A stretch of DNA of 64,000 nucleotides from NCBI RefSeq assembly GCF_007997075.1, contig NZ_VORS01000007.1, positions 215,146 to 279,145 on the forward strand, given 5' to 3'. Source of the DNA: Polaribacter sp. IC073. GTDB taxonomy: Bacteria; Bacteroidota; Bacteroidia; Flavobacteriales; Flavobacteriaceae. Positions 8,279 through 17,789 of this stretch are shown piece after piece. Below the pieces are notes generated by a model. It ran no database searches. It worked only from the letters and a program-made list of their open reading frames with translations, and had not been told where the DNA came from. A program made the position numbers and the translations under genes. Each line of letters begins with the position of its first letter. The stretch's first letter is position 1.

Positions 8279-10156
8279 ATGGAACAAAAAAAATTCGACT
8301 TAAATTCTTTTATTGGATTGATCTTATTAGGAGGTATTATTTTCTGGTGGATGAGCACACAAGAGCCAGAAATAGATGCAGCTAATGATGCCACTAAAAC
8401 TGAGGTAATAGATGCTACAAAAATTACTACACAAGATAACTTTACAAACAACACACCAGTAGTAAACGATTCTTTGAAACAAATTGCCCTTAAAAATGAA
8501 TTAGGTGCTTTTGCCCAAAGTGCAATGAATGCTTCTGAAGGAGTTTCTGTTTTAGAAAATGACGTTGTAAAATTAACAATTGATAATAAAGGTGGACAAA
8601 TTAAAGAGGCTTTAATTAAGAATTTTAAAACCTACGATTCTCTTCCTCTATATATGATAAAAGATAATAATGCGTCTTTTAACATTAATTTTGGAACAGC
8701 AGACAATAGAATCTTAAATACTAAAGACTTATTTTTTGAACCAACAATTACAAAAAATGGAGACAACCAAGTTGTTTCTATGAAATTGAAAGTTTCTGAA
8801 ACGCAGTATTTAGAGTACAGATATGAAATGAAGCCAAAAGAATACATGGTTAATTTTGCTGTTCGTTCTCAAGGCTTAAGTAATGTTATAAACACTTCGA
8901 ACCCTATTAGTTTAGATTGGTCTTTAAATGGGTATAGACATGAGAAAAGTTTAAAGACAGAAAACACAATGTACACGCACTTCTACTACAAAGCAGAACA
9001 AGAAGTGGATTATATTAATGGTGGTAATTCTGAAATTTTAAATGATGTAGATTGGGTTGCTTACAAACAACACTTTTTTACTTCAAACTTATTGTCAGAC
9101 AAACCTTTTAACAATGCAACAATAACTTCTACAGACCTCGTTTTAAATGAAGAAACAGATACAGTTTTCACTAAAAAGTTCGAATTAAAAACGCCTTTAG
9201 AATTGTCTAACGGAGAGTTAAATTACAATATGAAATGGTTCTACGGACCAAGTGATTATAATTTACTTAAAAAGTATGAAGGCACAGATTTAGCTGAAAC
9301 AGCAGATTTAGGTTGGGGTATTTTCGGATTCTTAAACAGAACGGTTTTTTATCCTGTATTTAATTTCTTAAAAGGACTTTTATCAAACTACGGATTAATA
9401 ATTATTTTAATGACTATTGTTGTTCGATTAATTATGTCTCCTTTAGTATATAAATCTTATTTATCGAGTGCAAAAATGAAGGTGATTAGACCTGAGTTAA
9501 CTGCCTTGAATGAGAAATATCCCGGTAAAGAAAATGCAATGAAGCGTCAGCAAGAAACCATGGCAATTCAGCGAAAAGCAGGTGTTAATATGATGTCTGG
9601 TTGTATACCCGCTTTATTACAGATGCCAGTATTCTTTGCCTTGTTTAAGTTTTTCCCAACAAACATCGCTTTAAGACAAGAAAACTTTTTATGGGCAAAC
9701 GATTTATCTTCTTATGATACCATTGCACAACTTCCTTTTACCATTCCTTTTTATGGTAATCACGTAAGTTTGTTTCCAATATTAGCTTCTGTTGCTATTT
9801 TCTTTTATATGAAAATGAACCAAAGTCAGCAAGCAAACATGCAAGCTCCAACGCAAGAAGGAATGCCAGACATGAGTAAAATGATGAAGTACATGATTTA
9901 CTTCTCTCCTATTATGATGTTGTTTTTCTTTAACAACTATGCAAGTAGTTTAAGTTTATACTATTTTGTTTCTAACCTGTTAACCATTGCTATTATGTTA
10001 GTAATTAAAAACTATGTTATTGATGAAGATAAGATTCATGCACAAATAGAAGAAAACAAGAAACGTCCTGAAAAGAAAAAGAGCAAGTTTAGAGAAAAAA
10101 TTGACTCTGCAATGAAACAGGCGCAAGAGCAACAAGCACAACAAAAGAAAAAGTAA
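8279..10156 (+). CDS. yidC: membrane protein insertase YidC
   Basis: 625 residues, the long Gram-negative form. It inserts and folds inner-membrane proteins alone or with SecYEG. Residues 11-26 are the first membrane helix (LNSFIGLILLGGIIFWWM region). A periplasmic beta domain follows to about residue 350. The conserved 60KD_IMP/Oxa1 domain with about five helices spans about 360-600, including the RLIMSPLVYKSYLSSAKM segment and a cytoplasmic hairpin with MKRQQETMAI. The tail is basic and glutamine-rich, as expected for a ribosome-contacting end. It has its own promoter box and a strong terminator. Confidence 0.96.
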   Translation: MEQKKFDLNSFIGLILLGGIIFWWMSTQEPEIDAANDATKTEVIDATKITTQDNFTNNTPVVNDSLKQIALKNELGAFAQSAMNASEGVSVLENDVVKLTIDNKGGQIKEALIKNFKTYDSLPLYMIKDNNASFNINFGTADNRILNTKDLFFEPTITKNGDNQVVSMKLKVSETQYLEYRYEMKPKEYMVNFAVRSQGLSNVINTSNPISLDWSLNGYRHEKSLKTENTMYTHFYYKAEQEVDYINGGNSEILNDVDWVAYKQHFFTSNLLSDKPFNNATITSTDLVLNEETDTVFTKKFELKTPLELSNGELNYNMKWFYGPSDYNLLKKYEGTDLAETADLGWGIFGFLNRTVFYPVFNFLKGLLSNYGLIIILMTIVVRLIMSPLVYKSYLSSAKMKVIRPELTALNEKYPGKENAMKRQQETMAIQRKAGVNMMSGCIPALLQMPVFFALFKFFPTNIALRQENFLWANDLSSYDTIAQLPFTIPFYGNHVSLFPILASVAIFFYMKMNQSQQANMQAPTQEGMPDMSKMMKYMIYFSPIMMLFFFNNYASSLSLYYFVSNLLTIAIMLVIKNYVIDEDKIHAQIEENKKRPEKKKSKFREKIDSAMKQAQEQQAQQKKK

Positions 10157-10173
10157 TTTTCTTTAAAACACAA

Positions 10174-10205
10174 AAAACCGAAACGTAAAAGTTTCGGTTT
10201 TTTTT
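10174..10205 (+). terminator. terminator after yidC
   Basis: Stem AAAACCGAAAC (10174-10184) with GTTTCGGTTTT (10191-10201), followed by eight T. It lies about 18 bases past the yidC stop. Confidence 0.9.
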
Positions 10206-10250
10206 GCTTTAAAATAAACAGCTTATCATAAGTTGAATATTTGTTTTTTT

Positions 10251-11384
10251 TTACAACAACTTTTTTAGTTTTGAAATTGTAACATCTAGTTCTTCTTTCT
10301 TAGTGAATTTAGAAAATGAAAAACGAATGGAAGTTTTATCTTCTTCTCCATTAAATAACAATTCTGTTAATACATGAGATCCCTTATTGCTTCCACTCTG
10401 GCAAGCGCTTCCGCCAGAAACAGCTATTCCAGCCAAATCTAAACTAAACAGTAGCATGTCATTTTTCACAGGGAAACGCACACTTAAAATAGTATATCCG
10501 CTATGCTCTAAGTCTTGTGAAAGACCATTAAATTGAATATTTTCTGATATTTTTTTTAATTCAGAAATAAAATAAACCTTTAAACTTTCTATATAATTTT
10601 TATCTTTTTGAAGTGTGTTATACGCAATTTCCAAAGCTTTCTCCATTCCTAAAATTGCATGTACATTTTCTGTACTAGATCTTGCTCCTTTTTCTTGATC
10701 GCCACCATGAAGCATTGGTAAAATACCAAATCCTTTTCTAAAAAAAGCAAAACCAACTCCTTTTGGTCCGTGAAATTTATGTGCACTCGCAACAATAAAA
10801 TCTGCCTTTATTTTTTGTAAATCAATCGGGTAATGTCCTATTGCTTGTACTGTGTCTGAATGAAATAAAGCATTGTTTAACTTACATAAGTTAGCAACTG
10901 CAACCATTGGCAGTAAGTTTCCAATTTCATTATTAAGCATCATTAAACTTACCAACGTTTTTTCTTCGGAAGCTTTTAATAATGCTTCTAAATGAAGCAG
11001 ATCAACAGTACCAAATACATCAACATTTACATATTCTACCGTAATATTGCTACTTTTTTGTAAAAAGTTACACGTATGTAAAACAGCATGATGTTCTATT
11101 TTTGATGTAATAATTCTAGTAACGCCAAGGTTTAAAACAGCATTATGTATTATTAAATTATCGGCTTCAGTGCCGCTAGAAGTAAAAATAATTTCGGCAG
11201 CAGCAACCTTAAAATGTTTTGCAATATTTTTTCGTGCAGTTTCTACAGATGATTTTGCTTTTCTACCAAATTGATGAATCGAAGAAGGATTCCCAAAATT
11301 TTCTGCCATAGAAGTTTGCACTATTTCTATAACCTCTTTATCAATTTTTGTGGTTGCAGCGTTGTCTAAATAAATAGCATTCAT
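10251..11384 (-). CDS. cysteine desulfurase (NifS/IscS type)
   Basis: 377 residues, PLP-dependent class V aminotransferase fold. It takes sulfur from cysteine for Fe-S clusters or tRNA thiolation. The PLP lysine sits in SAHKFHGPKGVGF (about residue 194), and the catalytic cysteine in SGGSACQSGS (about 321). The short loop after that cysteine, without a long insertion, fits NifS/IscS-like proteins. It lies 17 bases downstream of the Smr-domain gene, in the same operon; no iscU or other Fe-S genes are near, so it could serve tRNA modification instead. Confidence 0.9.
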   Translation of the reverse strand: MNAIYLDNAATTKIDKEVIEIVQTSMAENFGNPSSIHQFGRKAKSSVETARKNIAKHFKVAAAEIIFTSSGTEADNLIIHNAVLNLGVTRIITSKIEHHAVLHTCNFLQKSSNITVEYVNVDVFGTVDLLHLEALLKASEEKTLVSLMMLNNEIGNLLPMVAVANLCKLNNALFHSDTVQAIGHYPIDLQKIKADFIVASAHKFHGPKGVGFAFFRKGFGILPMLHGGDQEKGARSSTENVHAILGMEKALEIAYNTLQKDKNYIESLKVYFISELKKISENIQFNGLSQDLEHSGYTILSVRFPVKNDMLLFSLDLAGIAVSGGSACQSGSNKGSHVLTELLFNGEEDKTSIRFSFSKFTKKEELDVTISKLKKLL

Positions 11385-11401
11385 ACAATTAAAATATTTT
11401 T

Positions 11402-11959
11402 TTATGATCCTATATTTTGAAACACATAGACTTCTGTGGCTCCTAGACCATATTGTTTATAAGAAGCATCATAATGTTTAACAGGATATTTGTTTAAAAG
11501 AGCTTGTAATTCAGATTTTAAAATCCCTTCTCCTACTCCGTGGATAAAAACAATTTTAGAAATTCTTTTCTGAATTGCAAATTCAACTTTTCTTTTTGCG
11601 GTATCTAATTGAAGGTTTAGCATATCATAATTATCCAATCCTTTTACAGACTTTGTAAGTTTACTTATATGTAAATCCACCTCCATTATTACCTCCTTTT
11701 TTTGTTTCTTAAAAAGGCTCTTTTTTGCTTTGGGTAATCCAATTTTATCTTTTAAGAAACCATTGTTAATGTCAGAAAACTTTGTTAATTCATGCTGTTC
11801 TGTTTCAATTTTAACCAATTCATCCTCATTAAAATTAAAAATCATTCCATCTAAAGTTTCAATAGAAATTAAATCCTTTGCAATAGCAATAACAACCCCC
11901 TTTAAAACATCGTCTAAAACAGCTACTTTGTTACCAACTTTAAAACCCTTTCTTAACAT
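11402..11959 (-). CDS. DUF2027/Smr-domain protein
   Basis: 185 residues. The N-terminal part (1-50) is a small beta domain starting VGNKVAVLDDVLKGVV, as in Bacteroidota DUF2027 proteins. The C-terminal part (about 95-182) is a Smr domain with VDLHISKLTKS at its start and the HGVGEGILK signature near residue 140. Smr domains are nucleic-acid nicking or binding domains known from MutS2. This short protein has no MutS part. It is first in an operon with the cysteine desulfurase. Confidence 0.85.
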   Translation of the reverse strand: MLRKGFKVGNKVAVLDDVLKGVVIAIAKDLISIETLDGMIFNFNEDELVKIETEQHELTKFSDINNGFLKDKIGLPKAKKSLFKKQKKEVIMEVDLHISKLTKSVKGLDNYDMLNLQLDTAKRKVEFAIQKRISKIVFIHGVGEGILKSELQALLNKYPVKHYDASYKQYGLGATEVYVFQNIGS

Positions 11960-12013
11960 TATCTTAATTCAATTTTAAATATAAGCTTCTAACTTTACCA
12001 CAAAAATAAGCAT

Positions 12014-12646
12014 ATGTCTAAAACTTCTACCATTTCTACAGAAAACTTCTTTAAACAAGCTTCAAAAAAAGTGAGATTACCGGAAGATAGAAAAAAAATA
12101 CTTTTAAAAATTTCTGAAACGATTGCTAAAGAATATGTTAAAAGCAACGTTGTAAACTTAAATTTTATCTGCACACACAACTCAAGAAGAAGTCAATTAG
12201 GACAAGTTTGGGCATTTTACGCTGCACATTATTTCGATGTAAACATACATGCTTTTTCTGGCGGAACGGAAGTAACTGCCTTTTACAGAAACACAGTTAA
12301 AACATTGCAGTCTGTTAGTTTCGATTTTAATGTGGAAGATTTTTCTCATCAAAATCCAAAGTATTTAATTTCTTTTGATGGATGTAAAAAAACGATTTTA
12401 GGTTTCTCTAAAAGGTTTGATCACGAAATGAACAAAACGCCTTTTATAGCAATTACAACCTGTAATAATGCAGATAAAAACTGTCCTTTTATACCCACTG
12501 CCATCGAAAGATTTCACTTGCCTTTTGCAGATCCAAAAGTTTCAGATAATACACCAGAACAAACAGCAGCTTATTTGAACACGAATGAACAAATTGCTGC
12601 CGAAGTATTTTATATTTTTGCTGAAGTTAAAAATTTAGTCAATTAA
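12014..12646 (+). CDS. low-molecular-weight phosphatase / ArsC-like protein
   Basis: 210 residues. The CTHNSRRS loop near residue 54 fits the C-x5-R phosphate-binding loop of the low-molecular-weight tyrosine phosphatase and arsenate reductase fold, and a DPKVSDNTPEQ segment near residue 175 supplies the general-acid aspartate. The N-terminal 45 residues are extra to the usual 130-150-residue domain. The second cysteine seen right after the loop in thioredoxin-linked ArsC is replaced by R, so the reductase role is uncertain. The gene converges with PPK2 and overlaps it by 4 bases. Confidence 0.75.
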   Translation: MSKTSTISTENFFKQASKKVRLPEDRKKILLKISETIAKEYVKSNVVNLNFICTHNSRRSQLGQVWAFYAAHYFDVNIHAFSGGTEVTAFYRNTVKTLQSVSFDFNVEDFSHQNPKYLISFDGCKKTILGFSKRFDHEMNKTPFIAITTCNNADKNCPFIPTAIERFHLPFADPKVSDNTPEQTAAYLNTNEQIAAEVFYIFAEVKNLVN

Positions 12647-13428
12647 ATTTCTAAATCTTTGTCATAAGGAATGCTGTTTAAAACGTGGTTAATTACGTTA
12701 ACTCTAGCTTCTGTTTTTCTATTTGCCCGTATTACCTTCCAAGGAGAAATTTTTGTGTTTGTCTTTTGAAACATCGCATTTTTATATTCTGTGTATTGTT
12801 CCCACAAAATCTGCGCTTTCTCATCTAACTTGGTCATTTTCCATTGCTTTAACGGATTGCTTTTAATATCTGCAAAACGTTTGGCTTGTTCTTTTTTTGA
12901 AATAGACATGTAAATTTTAACTAAATGGATTCCAGATTCTAAAATCATTTTTTCAAAACCATTTACCTGATTCATAAAAATATCATATTCTTCTGCCGTA
13001 CAAAAACCATTTACAGGTTCTACCACAGCCCTGTTATACCAACTTCTATCAAAAAAAACAATTTCACCCGCTTTAGGAAACTGCTCTACGTATCTTTGAA
13101 AATACCACTGTGTCTGCTCATCTTCTGAAGGTTTTGGTAAAGCAACAATTCTCATGTGACGTGGATTAATACGCTCTGTTAACCTTCTTATCGCCCCCCC
13201 TTTTCCTGCAGCATCTCTTCCTTGAAAGACAATAATTATACGTTCGTTATTATTAATTGCCCAAGTTTGTAAACGAATGAGTTCTACTTGTAATTTTTTT
13301 AATTTTTTCTGATAATCTACATACCTTAAACCTCTTTCTAAACTTAAAGGAGATTTAGACAAAAGTGCTAAAAGACCTTTTTTTGTAGTTAACTTATTTA
13401 AATCTTGTGTTGTTAATTTTCTGTCCAT
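12643..13428 (-). CDS. ppk2: polyphosphate kinase 2 (PPK2), downstream copy
   Basis: 261 residues, one PPK2 domain. PPK2 enzymes move phosphate between polyphosphate and nucleotides, mainly making NTPs or NDPs from polyphosphate. Walker A is GRDAAGKGG (about residue 70); the lid and Walker B-like parts are NPRHMRIVALPKPSEDE and IVFFDRSWYNRAVVEPV. It is the second of two adjacent paralogues, 4 bases behind the first, so both are likely co-translated. The class (ADP- or AMP-acting) cannot be settled by eye. Confidence 0.92.
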   Translation of the reverse strand: MDRKLTTQDLNKLTTKKGLLALLSKSPLSLERGLRYVDYQKKLKKLQVELIRLQTWAINNNERIIIVFQGRDAAGKGGAIRRLTERINPRHMRIVALPKPSEDEQTQWYFQRYVEQFPKAGEIVFFDRSWYNRAVVEPVNGFCTAEEYDIFMNQVNGFEKMILESGIHLVKIYMSISKKEQAKRFADIKSNPLKQWKMTKLDEKAQILWEQYTEYKNAMFQKTNTKISPWKVIRANRKTEARVNVINHVLNSIPYDKDLEI

Positions 13429-13432
13429 ACCA

Positions 13433-14290
13433 TTAATCGATGTTCCTGTTAGATCTATAATAACGCATTACAACGTTGGGATCTGGTGTTAATGTAGTTT
13501 TTGCTTCTTCTTTTCCGTCATAATCAAACTGAGAGATTACGTGTCTTATTGCCTCTAATCTTGCTACTTGCTTGTCGTTGGTTTTTATCATCATCCAAGG
13601 ACTGTAAGCGGTATGTGTTTTAGAAAACATTTCAGATTTATAATGGGTGTATTCATCCCAAAGTGTTTGTCCTTTTTTATCTACCGGACTAAATTTCCAA
13701 CGTTTTAAAGGATTTTCTTTACGCTCTTCGAATCTTTTTAATTGCTCTTCTTTTGTAATTGATAGCCAAAATTTAATAATAATAACGCCATCTTCATACA
13801 TCATGTGCTCAAATTCTGGTACTTGTACCAAAAATTCTTTGTATTGTTTTTGGGTACAAAATCCCATTACAGGCTCTACAACTGCTCTGTTATACCAGCT
13901 TCTATCAAAAAAAACAATTTCTCCAGGGTTTGGTAATTCTTTTATATAACGCTGAAAGTACCATTGTCCTTTTTCTACTTCTGTTGGTTTGTTTAAAGCC
14001 ACTAACCTACTAGATCTAGGGTTTAAATGTTCCATAAACCTACGAATATTCCCTCCTTTTCCTGCGGCATCTCTACCTTCAAAGATAATGGCAACACGCT
14101 TGTTTTCTTTAGAAATCCAACGTTGTAACTTTACCAACTCTATTTGTAAAAGACGTAATTCTTCTGTGTAGATAAGCGTTTTCTGAACTTTCTTGAATAA
14201 ACCGCTTTTATTTTTAATTAACTCAAGAAGATCTTTATTACTTTCTAAGTTTTCAAAATCTTCTGCAGTAAATGTATTGCTTGTACTCAT
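13433..14290 (-). CDS. ppk2: polyphosphate kinase 2 (PPK2), upstream copy
   Basis: 285 residues with the same motifs as its neighbour: GRDAAGKGGNIRRFMEHLNP (about residue 72 onward) and IVFFDRSWYNRAVVEPVMGF. It has about 20 extra residues at each end. The conserved core is clearly paralogous to the downstream copy but many surface positions differ, so this is an old duplication rather than a recent one. The two may differ in nucleotide preference. Confidence 0.92.
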   Translation of the reverse strand: MSTSNTFTAEDFENLESNKDLLELIKNKSGLFKKVQKTLIYTEELRLLQIELVKLQRWISKENKRVAIIFEGRDAAGKGGNIRRFMEHLNPRSSRLVALNKPTEVEKGQWYFQRYIKELPNPGEIVFFDRSWYNRAVVEPVMGFCTQKQYKEFLVQVPEFEHMMYEDGVIIIKFWLSITKEEQLKRFEERKENPLKRWKFSPVDKKGQTLWDEYTHYKSEMFSKTHTAYSPWMMIKTNDKQVARLEAIRHVISQFDYDGKEEAKTTLTPDPNVVMRYYRSNRNID

Positions 14291-14369
14291 GTGTTTTTTT
14301 TCGAAAAATAAAAATATTACTTTTTTTTCTAAATAAAGTTAAAAAAACATGAATTTAAGTAACTTATTT

Positions 14370-14377
14370 TATATTTG
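14370..14377 (+). promoter_or_regulatory. -7 promoter box of the LpxR-like gene
   Basis: TATATTTG (TAnnTTTG) ends 7 bases before the ATG at 14385. If it is used, the transcript would have almost no leader. Confidence 0.55.
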
Positions 14378-14384
14378 TTTTTCT

Positions 14385-15335
14385 ATGAAAAAAAATCTTT
14401 TATTTTTATGCTTATGCTGCACATTTGGTGTTTTTTCTCAAGAAAAGTTTTCAAAGGAAATAAGCTTCGTTACAGAAAACGATTTATACACTTCTGCTTA
14501 TGACGATCGCTATTATACCAACGGAATGTTTTTGTCTTTTAAATATTTATCGAAAGAAAAAAATGAGACTCTCGAAAAAAAAATATTTGCATGGGAAATT
14601 GCACACGAAATGTATACTCCTAATAAATCGATCACTACAGATTTAAACAATCACGACAGGCCTTTCGCAGGTTATTTATACGGTAGTTTTAGCATTGATA
14701 GAATTTATAAAAACAACCAATCTTTTAAAACAACTTTACAAGCAGGCGTTATTGGCCCAAACGCATTTTCTAAAGAATTGCAGGGGGCTATTCATAGTTT
14801 GTACGGATTTGAAGAAGCGGTTGGTTGGAAACATCAAATTAAAAATGCATTTGGCTTAAACTTTAATACTCATTTTAATAAGTTCTTAGCAAAAGATAAA
14901 ACAAATCATTTTGATATTTCTTGGATTAACTCTGGAAAATTAGGAACTGTTTATACCAATATTTCTTCTGGTTTTTTAGCAAGAATTGGTTTTAAGCCGC
15001 TACAATCTTTAGCAAACTCTATTGCTTTTAACACCAACATCAACAGTAAAAACACCTCTTTTTACAGAGAAATAGAGTCTTTTATTTTTATAAAACCAAC
15101 TTTAAGATATGCTGTTTATGACGCAACATTACAAGGCAGTTTTTTAAATAAAGGTAGTGAAGTTACCAGTGAATTAAATCCGCTTGTTTTTAGTGTGGCA
15201 ATTGGTTTTAAATTTACTGCAAATAGATTCAACTTTGGTTATACGCTTAAGTATAATACCAATAAATCTAAAGGCCTAAAATTTAATAATGGGCATAAAT
15301 ATGGTTCTATTAACTTGGCGTATGTATTGAAATAA
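14385..15335 (+). CDS. LpxR-like outer-membrane protein (DUF2219)
   Basis: 316 residues from the ATG at 14385, chosen because it gives a clean signal peptide (MKKNLLFLCLCCTFGVFSQ). The mature protein looks like a 12-strand beta-barrel. TENDLY near residue 30 and DDRYYTNGMFLS, NHDRPFAGYLYGS and a later H in the barrel match the LpxR lipid A 3'-O-deacylase family, whose active-site N-D pair is in the first motif. LpxR removes an acyloxyacyl chain from lipid A in the outer membrane. Many Bacteroidota homologues carry the name without proof of activity. An earlier ATG at 14349 would spoil the signal peptide. Confidence 0.8.
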   Translation: MKKNLLFLCLCCTFGVFSQEKFSKEISFVTENDLYTSAYDDRYYTNGMFLSFKYLSKEKNETLEKKIFAWEIAHEMYTPNKSITTDLNNHDRPFAGYLYGSFSIDRIYKNNQSFKTTLQAGVIGPNAFSKELQGAIHSLYGFEEAVGWKHQIKNAFGLNFNTHFNKFLAKDKTNHFDISWINSGKLGTVYTNISSGFLARIGFKPLQSLANSIAFNTNINSKNTSFYREIESFIFIKPTLRYAVYDATLQGSFLNKGSEVTSELNPLVFSVAIGFKFTANRFNFGYTLKYNTNKSKGLKFNNGHKYGSINLAYVLK

Positions 15336-15532
15336 TAATTAGTGGTTGAAAATTAAAAAAAATATCATTTGGCTATGAATGAAGAAAAACATCAACACCA
15401 AAACTTCTTTCTTAAAATAAAGAGTTTATCTCTTTTTACTAACTCTAACGTCATTTCTTAAAATAAAAAAAGAACACATGGGCAAGATCTCTTAGTACCC
15501 TTTTCTATATGTTATTTTTAGTTTTTGAAAAT

Positions 15533-16957
15533 TTACTTCAGAAAAAAGTCATCTTTAAAACCAATTAAATACAGCTTTTCTTGTGCTCTTGTAATTGCAG
15601 TATACAACCATCTAAAATATTCTTTAGAAACACCATCTGGCAAATAAGGTTGTTCTATAAAAACAGTTTTCCATTGCCCTCCTTGAGATTTATGACACGT
15701 CATGGCATAAGAAAACTTCACTTGTAAAGCATTAAAATATATGTTCTTTTTAATCGCCATAAACTGCTTATACTTCGATTTTTCGTGTACGTAATCTTCC
15801 TTTACTGCTTGGTATAATTTATTGGATTCCTCGTAGGTTAAAGACGGACTCTCACTCGTTAAAGTATCTAATAATAAAACGGTCTCAAAAGGGTGCATTT
15901 CAGGATAATCTATCATTCTAATTTCTACTTCAGCAAATTTAAAACCATACAGTTCTTTGATGGAGAATATTTTTAAAACTTCACAAATATCTCCGTTTGC
16001 AATAAAACCTGCGGTAGATGATTCTGGCAACCAGAAATAATTATTCTTTACAATCATAATGTAATCTCCTGCAGAAATTTCATTTTCTTGTCCCCTTATA
16101 TTATATCTTATTTGTTGATTGTATTGGTTCGCGCGTTTGTTAGAGCGCACAATAAATGCAGTGTCTTCTACACCGTCACTTTCATAGGCAGTTACAATTG
16201 CATCTTCTATATCATAACCATCTTCTAATCTTTTAATGTCTGCGAAATCTACATCAAACTGAAAATTATCGCCCTCATTTCTTAACAACAATCTTAAAGC
16301 AGTTGCATTGGCTAAAATACCAGAGTCTTCATGCTGTCTCATCACTTCATCCAACTCAATTTCCGTTACTTGCTTGTGATAATCATACGTTAAAGTATCG
16401 TGTTCTAAAGCGGGTGAAACGTCTAATTTTACTGGCGGAAGCTGCGCTGTATCCCCAATAAAGATCAATTTACAATTTACACCAGCATAAACGTAGGAAA
16501 TTAAATCATCTAAAAGAGAACTAGAGTCAAACAACTGTTGATTCTGTTTTCCATCCGGAATCATAGAGGCTTCATCAACAATAAAAATAGTATTGGTGTG
16601 CTTATTGGGTTGTAAAACAAAAGCGACAGAACCATTAGATTGTTTTTTAGGAAAATATATTTTTTTATGAATGGTAAACGCCGGCTTTTTAGAATACAGT
16701 GCAATTACTTTTGCTGCTCTACCCGTTGGCGCTAACAAAACCGCTTTTTTACCAGCAGCGCCTAAAGAATTTACAAATGTACTAATGGTTGTTGTTTTTC
16801 CTGTACCTGCATATCCTTTTAAAAGAAATAAAGCATCTTTATCTTTATTGAAAATAAAATTACTTAACAACTCTAATAACTTGCGTTGCTTAATGGTAGG
16901 CTGATGGGGGAATTTCTTTAATAATTCTTTGTTAAAATCTGCGGGTATATCTATCAT
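15533..16957 (-). CDS. RecD-like superfamily 1 DNA helicase
   Basis: 474 residues. Walker A is GYAGTGKTTT (about residue 48); motif Ia is LLAPTGRAAKV; motif II is FIVDEASMIPD; motif III is FIGDTAQLPP. The C-terminal UvrD_C_2 part has the SYAMTCHKSQGGQW and LYTAITRAQEKLYLIG motifs. This is the shape of short RecD2/Dda-like 5'-3' helicases. No RecB or RecC is nearby, so it acts alone or with other partners. A 196-base gap between it and the LpxR-like gene holds no convincing gene. Confidence 0.88.
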   Translation of the reverse strand: MIDIPADFNKELLKKFPHQPTIKQRKLLELLSNFIFNKDKDALFLLKGYAGTGKTTTISTFVNSLGAAGKKAVLLAPTGRAAKVIALYSKKPAFTIHKKIYFPKKQSNGSVAFVLQPNKHTNTIFIVDEASMIPDGKQNQQLFDSSSLLDDLISYVYAGVNCKLIFIGDTAQLPPVKLDVSPALEHDTLTYDYHKQVTEIELDEVMRQHEDSGILANATALRLLLRNEGDNFQFDVDFADIKRLEDGYDIEDAIVTAYESDGVEDTAFIVRSNKRANQYNQQIRYNIRGQENEISAGDYIMIVKNNYFWLPESSTAGFIANGDICEVLKIFSIKELYGFKFAEVEIRMIDYPEMHPFETVLLLDTLTSESPSLTYEESNKLYQAVKEDYVHEKSKYKQFMAIKKNIYFNALQVKFSYAMTCHKSQGGQWKTVFIEQPYLPDGVSKEYFRWLYTAITRAQEKLYLIGFKDDFFLK

Positions 16958-17024
16958 ATATTAATTAAAGTACCAAAGATACGGTGAATTGTAAATAAAA
17001 GTTTTTATCATTAAAAAAAAATTG

Positions 17025-17032
17025 TAGATTTG
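17025..17032 (+). promoter_or_regulatory. -7 promoter box of the 17064-19141 operon
   Basis: TAGATTTG fits TAnnTTTG, 31 bases before the first ATG. No clear -33 TTG. Confidence 0.5.
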
Positions 17033-17063
17033 CGATAGGACTATTAAAAAAAAACATTAAAAA

Positions 17064-17783
17064 ATGGGATTATTAGGAATGATTTTAGCTGCAGTTTTAG
17101 GTGCAGTTCTTATAGCTATCGTTATAGTTAAATACTTACCTTTAAAATTAAGATGGATAGCTTCTATTCTTTTGTTATTCTTAGCAGTATTTTTAGGATT
17201 TAAAATATACAATGGTATAATGGAACCTATTAATTTTAACAAAAATAAAGTTAAAAGATACTCTAAAGTAGTAAGTAATCTTAAAATGATTAGAGATGCT
17301 GAAGTAAAGTTTTACGAAGCAACCGGTACTTATACAAAAGATAAAACGTTATTAATTAAGTTTGTAGATTCTGCTAAATTAGCATTAACTGTTACCAAAA
17401 CTATTGTAGAAACGGTTAACAAAGGTGGTGGTATTACAGATGAAGTAGAAAGAAGAGTAATAGACACAATTGGTTACGAACCAGTTTTAAAGTACTTTAA
17501 AGGTAGAAATTACAAAAACATGTTTCAAGTTCCTGGTTTAGAAGGGATACAGTATGAAATTGAAATAGGTACTGTAGAAAAAGTACAAGGTTTAATTGTA
17601 CCTACTTTTATGGCAAAAACAGCTAAGAAACCTCTTTTAGAAGGAATGAATGAATCTTTAGTGAAGCAAGAATTAGAAGTTATGGCGTCAGATCAAATTA
17701 AAGGAGAATACATTTCTGTAGGATCTTTAGACGAAGTTACCACAGCAGGAAACTGGCCACCTTCTTATGATAAAAAAGAATAG
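17064..17783 (+). CDS. membrane-anchored protein of unknown function
   Basis: 239 residues. Two hydrophobic helices at about 5-23 and 30-50 are followed by a soluble domain of about 185 residues, with many lysines and a GNWPPSYDKKE end. I recognise no motif; the family seems confined to Bacteroidota. It is the first gene of an operon with DUF3822 and rsmD, 6 bases ahead of the next start. The soluble part probably faces the periplasm if both helices span the membrane, with only a short N-terminal tail outside; this is inference. Confidence 0.75.
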   Translation: MGLLGMILAAVLGAVLIAIVIVKYLPLKLRWIASILLLFLAVFLGFKIYNGIMEPINFNKNKVKRYSKVVSNLKMIRDAEVKFYEATGTYTKDKTLLIKFVDSAKLALTVTKTIVETVNKGGGITDEVERRVIDTIGYEPVLKYFKGRNYKNMFQVPGLEGIQYEIEIGTVEKVQGLIVPTFMAKTAKKPLLEGMNESLVKQELEVMASDQIKGEYISVGSLDEVTTAGNWPPSYDKKE

Positions 17784-17789
17784 TACTCT

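Noticed and set aside
15336..15532. Short frame of 28 codons in the gap between the LpxR-like and helicase genes
   Set aside because: No coupling, no promoter box and no protein likeness; I treat the gap as noncoding.
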